Source of the DNA: Chloracidobacterium sp. CP2_5A
GTDB lineage: Bacteria > Acidobacteriota > Blastocatellia > Chloracidobacteriales > Chloracidobacteriaceae
Reading direction: 5' to 3'
NCBI GenBank assembly: GCA_002254845.1
Contig: NKPT01000008.1
Location: forward strand, 22,895-86,894
Length of the DNA: 64,000 bases
Shown here: piece after piece, positions 7,906-16,728 of the stretch
How the letters are laid out: each line of letters starts with the position of its first letter
Numbering within the stretch: position 1 is the first letter of the stretch
Program-made: the position numbers and the translations under genes
The notes under the pieces: model-generated
What the model was told of the DNA's origin: nothing
The model's database searches: none
What the model saw: the letters and a program-made list of their open reading frames with translations, nothing else

Positions 7906-9501
7906 ATGCTCCCTGCCGCGGCTTCGTATTCAATTGCTTCCATTCTCGACCATCACGCCGCGCACCGTCCTGACCGAGTGGCGGTCATTGCTGGGCCGAC
8001 CCGTCTGACCTACGCGCAACTGGCGGCGGCGGCCAACCAGATTGCCAACGGACTGCGCGCGCGCGGCATCCGTCCCGGCGACCAGGTCGCGCTGTCGTGT
8101 CCGAACGTCGCCTATTTTCCGATGGCGTTTTTCGGGATTTTGAAAGCGGGCGCGGCGGTCGTTCCGCTCAACATTCTGCTCAAGCCGCGCGAGATCGCCT
8201 ATCACCTCAACGACTGCGACGCGAAGGCGCTGCTGTGCTTTGAGGGCATCCCAGAGTTGCCCATGGCGCAGATGGCGCAGGCGGCGCGGCCAGAGGCGGA
8301 GCGGTGCGAAACCTTTGTCGTGATGCCCGCGAATCCGGCCGCGCCCCCGGACATTCCCGGCGCGATCGCCCTCGCGGAACTCATGGCCGGGCAGCCGCCA
8401 ATCTGCGAGCTGCCGCCGGTCAATCCGTTCGACACGGCGCTGATACTCTACACGTCAGGGACGACTGGGCAGCCGAAAGGCGCGGAATTGACGCACTGGC
8501 AGCTCATTTTGAACTTCATCCACGTCCGCGACGTGCTGTTGCCAAAGATGGATGTGCGGCTGGAGGCCGAGTTCAAGGTGCTCTCGACCGCGCCGCTGTT
8601 TCACGCGACAGCGCTGATTGCGCAGTTCGGCGTGGCGATGTACGCCGGGGGGACGTCCGTATTGCTGCCGCGTTTTGATCCGAAACAAACCATCGAGACG
8701 ATGATTCAGGAGCGGATCAACTCCTGGGCGGCCGTCCCGACGATGTACTGGGCGCTGCTCAACTACGCCACCGAGCATAACATTGACGTGTCGTCAATCG
8801 CCGAAACGCTGGAGGTCGCTAACGTGGGGGCGGCCCCGATGCCGGTCGAGCTGATGCGCGCCTTCAGCGAAAAGTTCAAGACGCGCGTCCTGGAAGGCTA
8901 CGGGATGTCGGAAACCGGCGTGCTGTCTTACAACCAGATTACGAAGCCGCCCAAGCCTGGCACGGTCGGGCAGCCGCTGATGGGTATCGAGATTCGGATT
9001 CACGACGAAAGCGACCAGCCCGTGCCGACCGGGACGGTGGGGGAGATTGTCGTTCGCGGGCACTGCGTGATGAAGGGCTACTACAAGCGCCCGGAGGCGA
9101 CGGCCGAAGCGATGCGCAACGGCTGGTTTCACACGGGCGACCTGGGGTTCATCGACGAGGACGGCTATCTGACGATTGTTGACCGCAAAAAAGACCTGAT
9201 CATTCGCGGCGGCTATAACGTGTATCCGCGGGAGATTGAGGAAGTGATGATGACGCATCCGGCGGTGTCGCTGGTGACGGTCATTGGAGTGCCAGACGAG
9301 CGGCTTGGAGAAGAGGTCAAGGCGTACGTGGTTTGCAAGCCCGGGGCGACGGTGACGGAAGATGGGTTGCGGGAGTGGTGTCGGGAGCAAATGGCGGCGT
9401 ACAAGTATCCGCGCTTGATTGAGTTTCGGAGCGAGTTGCCCATTGGGCCAACCGGCAAGGTGCTCAAGCGAGCGCTGCGCGAGGCGGCGGCGCAGGCGTG
9501 A
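7906..9501 (+). CDS. Long-chain acyl-CoA ligase / AMP-dependent synthetase
   Basis: 531 residues of the ANL superfamily. The P-loop-like phosphate motif is LYTSGTTGQPKGAE (near 182). The adenine-binding block EGYGMSETG is near 331, the hinge TGDLGFIDEDGYLTIVDRKKD before residue 430, then GGYNVYPREIEEV, and the catalytic lysine is in PTGKVLKR near 517. The enzyme activates a carboxylic acid with ATP to an acyl-AMP and then an acyl-CoA in the cytoplasm. The motif spacing fits medium- or long-chain fatty acids, but the chain length cannot be read. It stands alone on this strand. Confidence 0.9.
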   Translation: MLPAAASYSIASILDHHAAHRPDRVAVIAGPTRLTYAQLAAAANQIANGLRARGIRPGDQVALSCPNVAYFPMAFFGILKAGAAVVPLNILLKPREIAYHLNDCDAKALLCFEGIPELPMAQMAQAARPEAERCETFVVMPANPAAPPDIPGAIALAELMAGQPPICELPPVNPFDTALILYTSGTTGQPKGAELTHWQLILNFIHVRDVLLPKMDVRLEAEFKVLSTAPLFHATALIAQFGVAMYAGGTSVLLPRFDPKQTIETMIQERINSWAAVPTMYWALLNYATEHNIDVSSIAETLEVANVGAAPMPVELMRAFSEKFKTRVLEGYGMSETGVLSYNQITKPPKPGTVGQPLMGIEIRIHDESDQPVPTGTVGEIVVRGHCVMKGYYKRPEATAEAMRNGWFHTGDLGFIDEDGYLTIVDRKKDLIIRGGYNVYPREIEEVMMTHPAVSLVTVIGVPDERLGEEVKAYVVCKPGATVTEDGLREWCREQMAAYKYPRLIEFRSELPIGPTGKVLKRALREAAAQA

Positions 9502-9532
9502 GCCCGCCGTCGGGCTGGCAAGGCTTGGCGAC

Positions 9533-9570
9533 GCGCGCGCCCATTGATTGAACGAGCGCGCGCCCATTGA
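9533..9570. repeat. 15-bp direct repeat downstream of the acyl-CoA ligase gene
   Basis: GCGCGCGCCCATTGA occurs exactly at 9533-9547 and 9556-9570, spaced 23 bases apart (start to start), between the ligase stop and the next gene. It has no T-tract and is not a terminator. Function unknown. Confidence 0.55.
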
Positions 9571-9643
9571 AAGCCGAGTCGCAAACTCCTTATGCTCAAG
9601 ACCATCTTGCTCGCCGGCTGGCTTGCCGGCGTCGGCGGTCGTT

Positions 9644-10180
9644 ATGCCTTCCGGCCGGACTCATGACATTGTGACCTACGCCTTGGCGGCGCCGACGGCC
9701 GTTGGCTTCTTTTTGCTGACGCGCCATGCCGGGCTCGCCTTGCTGGGCACGGCGATGATGCTCTTTGGCGGGCTGATGTTCGGACCCGACCTGGATACCC
9801 ACAGCAAGCAATATACGCGCTGGGGCGTTTTGCGCTGGCTGTGGTACCCCTACAAGAAGCTCTTTCCGCACCGCTCCCGCTGGACACACGGGCTGCTCTG
9901 GAGCACTTGGCTGCGGGTTGGCTATTTCACGCTGATGGTCACGCTGGCGCTGGCCGCCGTGCTTTATGCGCGGGCCGTTTGGCTGGACGGGCTGCCGGCT
10001 AACGGCGACCAAGCCGCGCGGACGCTGCAGGCCGCCGGCCATCATATGTCGCGCTTGTTTCGCGCTGTGGACGGCAAAGTCTGGCTGGTGGCGTTGATTG
10101 GCTTGTGGTGGGGCGCAGCGACGCATACGCTAACGGATATCATCGGGAGCGCGCTCAAAAGCATGTTCAAGACGCTGTAG
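9644..10180 (+). CDS. DUF2227-family putative metal-binding membrane protein
   Basis: 178 residues starting MPSGRTHD, the diagnostic N-terminus of the DUF2227 family. Several hydrophobic helices follow, with scattered conserved polar residues: FGPDLDTHSKQYTRWG, FPHRSRWTHGLLW, and a C-terminal WWGAATHTLTDIIGSALK. The His/Asp pattern within membrane helices resembles the YdjM/metal-dependent membrane hydrolase group, but the biochemical role is not established. The start was moved to the ATG at 9644 because the THD motif is normally at the extreme N-terminus. Confidence 0.78.
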   Translation: MPSGRTHDIVTYALAAPTAVGFFLLTRHAGLALLGTAMMLFGGLMFGPDLDTHSKQYTRWGVLRWLWYPYKKLFPHRSRWTHGLLWSTWLRVGYFTLMVTLALAAVLYARAVWLDGLPANGDQAARTLQAAGHHMSRLFRAVDGKVWLVALIGLWWGAATHTLTDIIGSALKSMFKTL

Positions 10181-10226
10181 CGCGGCGGGCGAGCCGACGG
10201 ACGTCAAGGTTTATGAATCGCGGTCT

Positions 10227-10883
10227 ATGAAAAAGCCCTTCTTCAGTTTTTGGATGGCCTGGCTGGCCTTAGCCGGGGCGGCAGGGGCGCAGTCCCCGAC
10301 TGGAAGCGTCAGCGGGCGCGTTGTGGCGCGCGAGAATGGCCGGCCGCTGGCGGAAGCCAAGGTGACGCTCACTCGGTCGGTTACGAAAGAAGCCTACCGC
10401 GGCGAAACGAATGACAAGGGCGAATTTCAGGTGGGCGGATTGCCGCCCGGCAACTACGTGGTCGAAGTTGACGCTGAAGGGCGCGCCGGCGCGCGGCTCA
10501 ACGTCCTGCAAACCGTCGAGGCGGGAAAGACAACGGTTATCAAGCGGCCCTTCGAGCTTGAGTCCGAGCGAGCCTATTCCGTGATCCGCGGCGCGGTCTT
10601 CAATGAGCGCGGGCTGACGATGCCAAACGTCACGATTACGGCGGAGCGGATGTCGTCCGCGGATGCCAGCCTCAAGCCGGGCAAGGCGGGAACGACCGTC
10701 ACCAACAGCGCCGGCGAGTTCGCCTTTCGCTTTCCGGGCGCGGACGCCGTCTATCGCGTCACGGCGCAGGCCAAGGGCTACCTGCCCCAAACTAAGGAAT
10801 TGGACGTGCAGAAGCGCGAGGCCCGCAACATGGCGTTTCAGCTTGAGCCGGCGCCGCTCCGCAGGGAGCGCGCCAATGAATGA
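10227..10883 (+). CDS. Secreted carboxypeptidase-regulatory-like (Ig-fold) protein
   Basis: 218 residues with a signal peptide (to GAAGAQ, about residue 21) and two CarboxypepD_reg-type beta-sandwich domains. The first reads GSVSGRVVARENGRPLAEAKV to PGNYVVEVDAEG; the second starts at VIRGAVFNERGLTMPNVTI. This fold usually serves as an N-terminal or accessory domain of outer-membrane and surface proteins in Acidobacteriota and Bacteroidota. No catalytic domain is attached. Its stop overlaps the start of the next gene by 8 bases, so translation is probably coupled. Confidence 0.8.
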   Translation: MKKPFFSFWMAWLALAGAAGAQSPTGSVSGRVVARENGRPLAEAKVTLTRSVTKEAYRGETNDKGEFQVGGLPPGNYVVEVDAEGRAGARLNVLQTVEAGKTTVIKRPFELESERAYSVIRGAVFNERGLTMPNVTITAERMSSADASLKPGKAGTTVTNSAGEFAFRFPGADAVYRVTAQAKGYLPQTKELDVQKREARNMAFQLEPAPLRRERANE

Positions 10884-11661
10884 GTTTCTCAGCTTTGCCG
10901 AGCAGGTCGCCCGCGAGGCCGGGGCAATCCTGCGCGAGCGGTTTGGAAAGCCGCTTGATGTCCGCCACAAAGGACGCATTGACTTGGTCACGGAAGCGGA
11001 CCTGCTGTCGGAAAACCTTATCCGCGAGCGCATCCACGGACGCTTTCCCGACCACGCCTTGCTGGCTGAGGAAAGCGGGCTGGCGGAGCGCGCCTCGGCG
11101 TTTCGCTGGGTGGTGGACCCGTTGGACGGCACAACGAACTACTCGCATGGCTATCCGTTTTTCAGCGTTGTCATCGCGCTCGAGCATCACGGCGAAACGG
11201 TTGTCGGCGTGGTGTATGACCCTCTGCGCGATGAATTGTTTTCAGCGGCCAAGGGACAGGGGACAACCTGTAACGGCCAACCGGCGCGGGTTTCAACCAT
11301 CGCTACCCTGGAACAAGCCTTGCTCGTCACCGGATTTCCCTATAACGTCAAATCGTCGCCGCAAAAGAATCTCGACCATTTCAGCGCGTTTCTCGATGTC
11401 GCGCAGGCTATCCGCCGAGACGGATCGGCGGCGCTCGATTTGGCGTATGTGGCGGCGGGAAGGTTTGACGGCTTTTGGGAGCTGAACCTCGCCCCGTGGG
11501 ACATGGCGGCCGGGAGCTTGCTGGTGACGGAAGCCGGCGGGCGCGTCACGGCTTTTGACGGGCGACCGTTCAGCCCCTACGTAGCTGAAATCGTGGCCAG
11601 CAACGGACGGCTTCAGGATGCGATGTGCCGGGTACTGACGTCGGCAGGTCGAGCGGTCTGA
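10876..11661 (+). CDS. suhB: Inositol monophosphatase family phosphatase
   Basis: 261 residues with the full metal and phosphate-binding set of the IMPase/SuhB family: ETD-like site TEADLLSEN (40-46), EES at 65-67, DPLDGTTNY (81-89), and the C-terminal WDMAAGSLLVTEAGG. Family members hydrolyse inositol-1-phosphate or related phosphates (fructose bisphosphate, NADP, PAPS) with Mg2+; SuhB also aids rRNA antitermination in E. coli. Substrate is not predictable from motifs alone. It overlaps the preceding gene by 8 bases. Confidence 0.88.
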   Translation: MNEFLSFAEQVAREAGAILRERFGKPLDVRHKGRIDLVTEADLLSENLIRERIHGRFPDHALLAEESGLAERASAFRWVVDPLDGTTNYSHGYPFFSVVIALEHHGETVVGVVYDPLRDELFSAAKGQGTTCNGQPARVSTIATLEQALLVTGFPYNVKSSPQKNLDHFSAFLDVAQAIRRDGSAALDLAYVAAGRFDGFWELNLAPWDMAAGSLLVTEAGGRVTAFDGRPFSPYVAEIVASNGRLQDAMCRVLTSAGRAV

Positions 11662-11722
11662 GAGCGCGAGGTCATTGATGCGAGATGCGCGTGCGCGCCA
11701 TTGCCAAACGAGAGAGGCAGCG

Positions 11723-12469
11723 ATGTCGGAAAGCCCTGATGTTCCCACGATCAAAACCGCTCAACTGGATGTGGAAGCCGCGCGGCAGTCCACGTCGTCA
11801 ATCGGTCAGTTTGCGACGCTGTTGGTTCTCGAAAGCGGGCATGTCAAGCGGACGCACATTCTCGACGAGAGCCTCGTCGTGATTGGCCGCTCGCCGACGG
11901 CAACCATCCCGCTGTCCAGCGACGCTGTCGCCTCCCGCGAACACGCCCAGGTCGTCCTCGACTTAGGGCCAAGCGAATCCGACCACGGGCAGTATTTTTT
12001 GGTTGATCTTGGCAGCACCAACGGCACGTTTCTCAACGGTCGGCGGCTGCGGCCGCAGGAACGCTGCCTTTTATCCGACGGCGACCGCTTCGCCATTGGC
12101 TCGCATACCTTCGTGTTTGTCTTGCCGCTGCGCAGCGGCTCGAAGTTTCTGACCGGCGACTTAAGTCGGATTTCGATCTTCGATGTTATTCAGGTGATTG
12201 AAGCCAATCGGCTCACGGCATCGCTGACCGTGCGCGGCGCGCAGGGCCAGGGATGGCTCGGCTTCAACGAGGGGCTGATCGCGGATTGTGAAGTCAGCGG
12301 CTTGCGCGGGCTGGCGGCGTTTCGCAAGTTTGTGACTTTCACGGAAGGCTTTTTCGATGTCGAGCGGTCAGCGAGCCCTTTCCCGGTGATGATTACGGCG
12401 ACCAGCAATACAAGCCTGACACTCAATACGCTGCGCGAGCTAGACGAGGCTAGCGCTGAGCTGACCTAA
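11723..12469 (+). CDS. FHA-domain protein with C-terminal PATAN/DUF4388 domain
   Basis: 248 residues from the ATG at 11723, preceded by AGAGAGG. Residues about 30-135 are an FHA domain: VVIGRSPTATIPLSS, AVASREHAQVVLDL, DLGSTNGTFLNGRRL. FHA domains bind phosphothreonine peptides. Residues about 140-245 match the DUF4388/PATAN fold: LSRISIFDVIQVIEANRLTASLTV and GWLGFNEGLIADCEVSG, a domain found in signalling proteins of Acidobacteriota, Myxococcota and cyanobacteria. It is therefore a probable adaptor in serine/threonine-kinase signalling; partners are not encoded nearby. A second PATAN-like protein lies at 48172-51861. Confidence 0.83.
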   Translation: MSESPDVPTIKTAQLDVEAARQSTSSIGQFATLLVLESGHVKRTHILDESLVVIGRSPTATIPLSSDAVASREHAQVVLDLGPSESDHGQYFLVDLGSTNGTFLNGRRLRPQERCLLSDGDRFAIGSHTFVFVLPLRSGSKFLTGDLSRISIFDVIQVIEANRLTASLTVRGAQGQGWLGFNEGLIADCEVSGLRGLAAFRKFVTFTEGFFDVERSASPFPVMITATSNTSLTLNTLRELDEASAELT

Positions 12470-12480
12470 GCTTGCCTTGG

Positions 12481-12954
12481 TCAGTCGGCGGGGGGACGAA
12501 TCGCGATGCGCCGAGCGTCTTCACCGGCTTCGTCCATCTGAACTTGCCAGACGGGGCGCTGCGCTCTTCGTAAGCCATCCATCGCGTCGCCAAGGCGCTC
12601 CGGCCACTCAATGGCGATAATGCCGGGCTGGCTCAGCAGGTCTTCCAAGCCAATCGCGTCCGCAATCGGCGCCCCGGCCGGCAGGCGGTAAAGGTCCACA
12701 TGCCACAGCGTCCCGCCCTCGAAGGCGTGCGCTTGAACAAGGGCGAAGGTCGGACTCGTCACCTCTTCGGGAACAATCCCCAGCGCCGCCGCCAGTCCCT
12801 TCACAAAATGGGTTTTTCCAGCCCCTAGCTCGCCCCGCAGCAAAACCACGCCGGCCGGCGCTTCCGTGCCGCCCGGCGCCAGTCGCCTCCCCAGCGACTG
12901 GCCAAGCGCGAGCGTCTCTTCCGGGCTATGGCTGAGATAGACTTGCTCGGTCAT
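12481..12954 (-). CDS. tsaE: tRNA threonylcarbamoyladenosine ATPase TsaE
   Basis: 157 residues, small for a P-loop ATPase and typical for TsaE/YjeE. The Walker A is GELGAGKTHF (41-50). SPTFALVQ and LWHVDLYRL supply the family signature, and IAIEWPERLGD is the Walker-B-region element. With TsaB, TsaC/C2 and TsaD it makes t6A37 in ANN-decoding tRNAs, in the cytoplasm. The ATG at 12954 was preferred over an upstream TTG. It converges on the FHA-PATAN gene with an 11-base gap. Confidence 0.92.
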   Translation of the reverse strand: MTEQVYLSHSPEETLALGQSLGRRLAPGGTEAPAGVVLLRGELGAGKTHFVKGLAAALGIVPEEVTSPTFALVQAHAFEGGTLWHVDLYRLPAGAPIADAIGLEDLLSQPGIIAIEWPERLGDAMDGLRRAQRPVWQVQMDEAGEDARRIAIRPPAD

Positions 12955-12989
12955 AGACCAAATGCTCAAGAGAAACGCAAATGCCTAAG

Positions 12990-13022
12990 AAAAAAGGGGC
13001 AGACCCCGCGAGGGCCTGCCCC
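12990..13022 (-). terminator. Rho-independent terminator of the OmpA-family gene
   Basis: Read on the minus strand, GGGGCAGGCCC, loop TCGCG, GGGTCTGCCCC (11-bp stem with one mismatch) is followed at once by TTTTTT. It lies 43 bases past the OmpA-family stop. Confidence 0.85.
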
Positions 13023-13064
13023 GTGATGGCGTCCTGACGCGCGAGACGCCTGATTATTCAGGGC

Positions 13065-15188
13065 TTATTCAGGGCGTTTCGCGCCTTCCGGAACGACCGT
13101 CACCACGACGCGGCGGTTATTGCCGCCCGGCGCCTGGCCCGCCCTCTGGTCATCAAAGATGCGCAACTCCATGCGGTTCGGGTCAACGCCCTTGCCAACG
13201 AGGTAGGCCCGGACGTTGTCCGCGCGCTTCCGCGCCGTGCCGCGCTTTTCGCCCGGATCAGCATGGCCGTCAATGATGACCTGCGCAGTCGGGTCGCTCT
13301 GGAGACGAGTCACGACTTGGTCAAGCAGCGCCTTGCACTGGTTGTCGACGCGAGCCACGTTGCGTCGGAACGGCGCATTGGACAGCGTGCCGTCGCAAGC
13401 CACCGTGTAGGACTGCGGCGGCGGCGGCGGCGACAGAATTTCAATCGCCGTCGAGGCTTCGCCCGTGCACTTGCCATCGTCCACCGTCACGGTGATGACC
13501 ACGCGACCGGCCGACAGCCCGGCGGTATTGAGCGTCACGTTCGCTCCGCTGCCTTCAATGCGGCCGGCCGAGGTTGTCCAGCGATAAGTCAACGGATCGT
13601 CGTCGGCATCGCGTCCGACCGCCGAGAGGCTAATTGGCGCGTCGGAGCCTTCCTTGACCTGCGTCGGCGAGGCCGTGACCGTCACGGTCGGGCAGGTGTT
13701 CTTCTCAACCGTGAGCTCCACCGATGCCGTCGCCGTCGCGCAGCAGAGGTCGGAAACCGTCACTGTCACGGTCGCTGCGCCGGCCCGGTCGGTCGGCGGA
13801 ATGAACGTGACGTTCGGACCAGTGCCTTCAATGCGCCCGACGCTGGACGTCCAGTTGTAGGTCAGGTTGGTGTCATAGGAGTCAGAATCGCTCGCCACCG
13901 CCGTCAGGCGCGCCCGCTCGGTTGTCTTGAGCTTCATCCGGTCCGCCGAAAGCGTGACGGTCGGCGGACGGTTATTGGCGCACGGATCCGGCGTCTCGAC
14001 CGTCTGGACCCGCCGCCGGTAGCCGATCACCGCGTTCACGACAAAGCCGTTGACATCGCCGCGATTCGAGCCCCGCTCGGTGTTGGCGTTGTTGAGCAAA
14101 CGGCGGTAGCCGCCGCCAAAGCTAAAATGAACTGACTTGTCGTTGCCGGTCGGCGTGAAGCGGGCGCCCACTGTCAAATCCAGCGGGTTGACCGGGTTGA
14201 GGTTGGGCGTGCCGCTGCCGTAGTAGACGTTCGAGGTCAGCTCGCCGATGGCCTGGAAGTACTTATTCACCGCCACGTCCACCGCTCCCGAGGCGATGAG
14301 AATGTTTCGGCGGTCAATGTAGCGAATATCGTTGGCCGACGGATCGCCCGCCTTGACGGCGCCGATGTTGCCGGTAAAGGTAAAGCGCCCGATGCGCGCG
14401 GCCGGGACGAGAATCACGCCGTAATCCACCGCGCCAGGGCCGCCGCCGCGCACCACGCCGTTGCCAGTTCCACGGAATATGCCGTTGGCGAACGAAGTCG
14501 GAATGTTGACAAAGCCGACAATCGCCAGGCCAAGCGGGCTTTCAGGGTTGGTGAAGCGAAACTTCGCGCCGAGCGTCGTGTTGCCGCTGGTGTATTCGCT
14601 GCTGGCCAAGAATGGGAAATCGTTAAGATAGCCAGGCAAGTTGCCGACCAAGCGCTGGTTCGCCCCCGTGCCGACGGTCCGCGTGCCGCTCTGGACAAGC
14701 CCTGGCAGAACGCCGCCCACCGCCGCGCCAGCATTGGAAATATTCGTGACGCTTGGCCCGATGAGCCCAACGAAGGGCGCGCCGGCGGAACTGCCTGGCC
14801 CAAGCGGCGCCGGGGCGGCTGGAATGCCAGGGAAGCGTACATTGGGCAGGAAAAAGCCGCTGATCTCACGCCGCTGATCAGCCACGAGCTGCTGCCGGAA
14901 GACCGAGGCCGCGAAGAACTCGAGCCGATCCGTGAGACCGATGGCTCCGCTCACAATTTGCTGACTGATGTCTACGTTGCCCGGCTCACGGTCGAAGTTG
15001 TTGTAGTAGGCCGCAATATTGAACTCTCCCCGTTTGAGCGTCGAGGCGTCATAGACCGTAAATAAGCCAGTCCCCCCCGTGACGGTCGGGTTGAGCGGGC
15101 GATCTTGCTCGCGCGCCGATTGCGCCAGACTCGTCGCGCTGCCAAAAAACAAGCAGGCAACCAGCGCAAGCCAAGTACGGTGTTTCAT
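13065..15188 (-). CDS. Outer-membrane protein with PKD/Ig-like repeats and C-terminal OmpA domain
   Basis: 707 residues. A signal peptide (to LAQS, about residue 23) precedes a 370-residue region of alternating strands resembling an outer-membrane barrel. Two Ig/PKD-like domains follow, near 404 (PTVTLSADRMKLKTTERARL) and 498 (CPTVTVTASPTQVKEGSDAP), then an OmpA/Pal peptidoglycan-binding domain from about 593 (VIIDGHADPGEKRG, RADNVRAYLVGKGVD, NNRRVVV). It probably ties the outer membrane to peptidoglycan. The layout resembles the OmpA-family proteins common in Acidobacteriota. The SD GGAGGGG directly follows a small hairpin, and a strong terminator lies downstream, so the mRNA is monocistronic. 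Confidence 0.85.
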   Translation of the reverse strand: MKHRTWLALVACLFFGSATSLAQSAREQDRPLNPTVTGGTGLFTVYDASTLKRGEFNIAAYYNNFDREPGNVDISQQIVSGAIGLTDRLEFFAASVFRQQLVADQRREISGFFLPNVRFPGIPAAPAPLGPGSSAGAPFVGLIGPSVTNISNAGAAVGGVLPGLVQSGTRTVGTGANQRLVGNLPGYLNDFPFLASSEYTSGNTTLGAKFRFTNPESPLGLAIVGFVNIPTSFANGIFRGTGNGVVRGGGPGAVDYGVILVPAARIGRFTFTGNIGAVKAGDPSANDIRYIDRRNILIASGAVDVAVNKYFQAIGELTSNVYYGSGTPNLNPVNPLDLTVGARFTPTGNDKSVHFSFGGGYRRLLNNANTERGSNRGDVNGFVVNAVIGYRRRVQTVETPDPCANNRPPTVTLSADRMKLKTTERARLTAVASDSDSYDTNLTYNWTSSVGRIEGTGPNVTFIPPTDRAGAATVTVTVSDLCCATATASVELTVEKNTCPTVTVTASPTQVKEGSDAPISLSAVGRDADDDPLTYRWTTSAGRIEGSGANVTLNTAGLSAGRVVITVTVDDGKCTGEASTAIEILSPPPPPQSYTVACDGTLSNAPFRRNVARVDNQCKALLDQVVTRLQSDPTAQVIIDGHADPGEKRGTARKRADNVRAYLVGKGVDPNRMELRIFDDQRAGQAPGGNNRRVVVTVVPEGAKRPE

Positions 15189-15195
15189 TCTTTAT

Positions 15196-15217
15196 CCCCT
15201 CCTGGTCGCAGGACCAG
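15196..15217 (-). promoter_or_regulatory. 5' UTR hairpin next to the OmpA-family Shine-Dalgarno
   Basis: On the minus strand CTGGTC, loop CTGC, GACCAG forms a perfect 6-bp stem ending one base before the SD GGAGGGG (15195-15201 region). It could stabilise the message or tune ribosome access; E. coli ompA also carries 5' UTR hairpins. Function here is inferred. Confidence 0.5.
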
Positions 15218-15436
15218 TTGATATTGTTCCTAAACCTTGTCACATCGGCACGATACAAAAAAGCGAAGCAACTCGACAGTGCATAACCTTTTCGCGCAGT
15301 TGGCTCGCTCCGTGCAACGCTTTTGATGACAAAACTTGGCCGAGGCTATCACAAGGCCGTTCGCGGAACCAAGCTTATCCACGGCGCGCGCCGCGGCTTC
15401 CCGACGGCGCCGCCAGAGCTCCGCGCCCAAGCGACT

Positions 15437-16717
15437 TCAAGCGTAAATGCCGCGCATCTTGGTTTCGTAGGCCACGCGGTCAATCGCCAGCATGTAGGCC
15501 GCCGTCCGCATATTGACCCGGTGCTTTTCCGCGTAACTCAACACGTCGTTGAAGCTCGACACCATCGTGTCCTCGAGACGCTCATTGACGAATTCTTCCT
15601 TCCAAAAAAAGCCCATGCGGTTTTGCACCCACTCGAAGTAGGAAACCGTCACGCCCCCGGCGTTGGCCAGAATGTCCGGGATGACAAAGACGCCCTTGCG
15701 TTCCAGCACCTCGTCGGCCGCCGCCGTCGTCGGGCCGTTCGCGCCCTCGCACAGGATGCGGCACTTGATGCGCTCGACGTTTTGGGTCGTGATTTGATTT
15801 TCCGTCGCGGCCGGCATGAGCACGTCGCAATCTAGCTCCAGAAGCTCGGCATTCGTGACAAGCTCGCCCCCGTCGAAGCCCTCGAAGGTTTTGTGCTTGC
15901 GCAAGTAGGCCAGCGCCGCCGGGATGTCCAGCCCGTTGGGGTTGTAGAGGCCATGGCGAATCTCCGAAATGCCGATCACTTTGAACCCGGCTTCATGAAG
16001 CAGCGTCGCCCCAATGCCGCCGACGTTGCCCGCGCCCTGCACGACAACGCGCGTCTCAGACGGGTTGAGGCCAAATTTCTTGCAGGCTTCCTGCGTGACA
16101 AAGAGCAAGCCGCGCCCGGTCGCTTCCCGGCGCCCGCGCGAGCCGCCCAGCTCGACCGGCTTGCCGGTGACGACCGCGTTGACCGTATGCCGGGCATGCA
16201 TCGAGTAGGTATCCATCACCCAGGCCATCACTTGCTCGTTGGTGTTCATGTCGGGCGCGGGCACGTCACGCTCCGGGCCAATAATGTCGAGAATTTCCGA
16301 CGTGTAGCGCCGCGTGAGGCGCTCCAGCTCGGTTTGCGACATCTGGCGCGGATCGCACACGATGCCGCCCTTCCCGCCGCCGTAAGGGATATTGACTACG
16401 GCGCACTTCCAGGTCATCCAGGCCGCCAGGGCGCGCACTTCGTCCAGCGTCACGTCGGGCGCGTAGCGGATGCCGCCCTTGGCCGGGCCGCGGGCGAAGT
16501 TGTGCTGCACGCGGTAGCCCACGAAAACCTCGTAGTGGCCGTCGTCCATCATAGTTGGGATATAGACGGTCATCTCGCGCGTCGGGCAGCGGAGGATGCG
16601 ATAGATATTCGGGTCCAGATTGAGCAGCTTGGCCGCGTTGTCGAAGCGCGACATCATGGACTCAAACGGGTTGTCTTCCTTAAAACTGCGGGCGTCGTCA
16701 ACGAAAGCGTTGGGCAT
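15437..16717 (-). CDS. gdhA: Glutamate dehydrogenase (Glu/Leu/Phe/Val dehydrogenase family)
   Basis: 426 residues, the usual length of hexameric bacterial or archaeal glutamate dehydrogenases. Substrate-binding GPAKGGIRY (78-84) and the catalytic lysine in PYGGGKGG (K116) are present, with a Rossmann NAD(P) motif [10 protein letters not shown] near 228 and the C-terminal [16 protein letters not shown]. It interconverts glutamate and 2-oxoglutarate plus ammonium in the cytoplasm. An upstream GTG (16732) would overlap larE; the ATG at 16717 has GAGGAA 8 bases upstream, so I chose it. LarE lies directly upstream on the same strand. Confidence 0.93.
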   Translation of the reverse strand: MPNAFVDDARSFKEDNPFESMMSRFDNAAKLLNLDPNIYRILRCPTREMTVYIPTMMDDGHYEVFVGYRVQHNFARGPAKGGIRYAPDVTLDEVRALAAWMTWKCAVVNIPYGGGKGGIVCDPRQMSQTELERLTRRYTSEILDIIGPERDVPAPDMNTNEQVMAWVMDTYSMHARHTVNAVVTGKPVELGGSRGRREATGRGLLFVTQEACKKFGLNPSETRVVVQGAGNVGGIGATLLHEAGFKVIGISEIRHGLYNPNGLDIPAALAYLRKHKTFEGFDGGELVTNAELLELDCDVLMPAATENQITTQNVERIKCRILCEGANGPTTAAADEVLERKGVFVIPDILANAGGVTVSYFEWVQNRMGFFWKEEFVNERLEDTMVSSFNDVLSYAEKHRVNMRTAAYMLAIDRVAYETKMRGIYA

Positions 16718-16728
16718 AAGCGCGTTCC

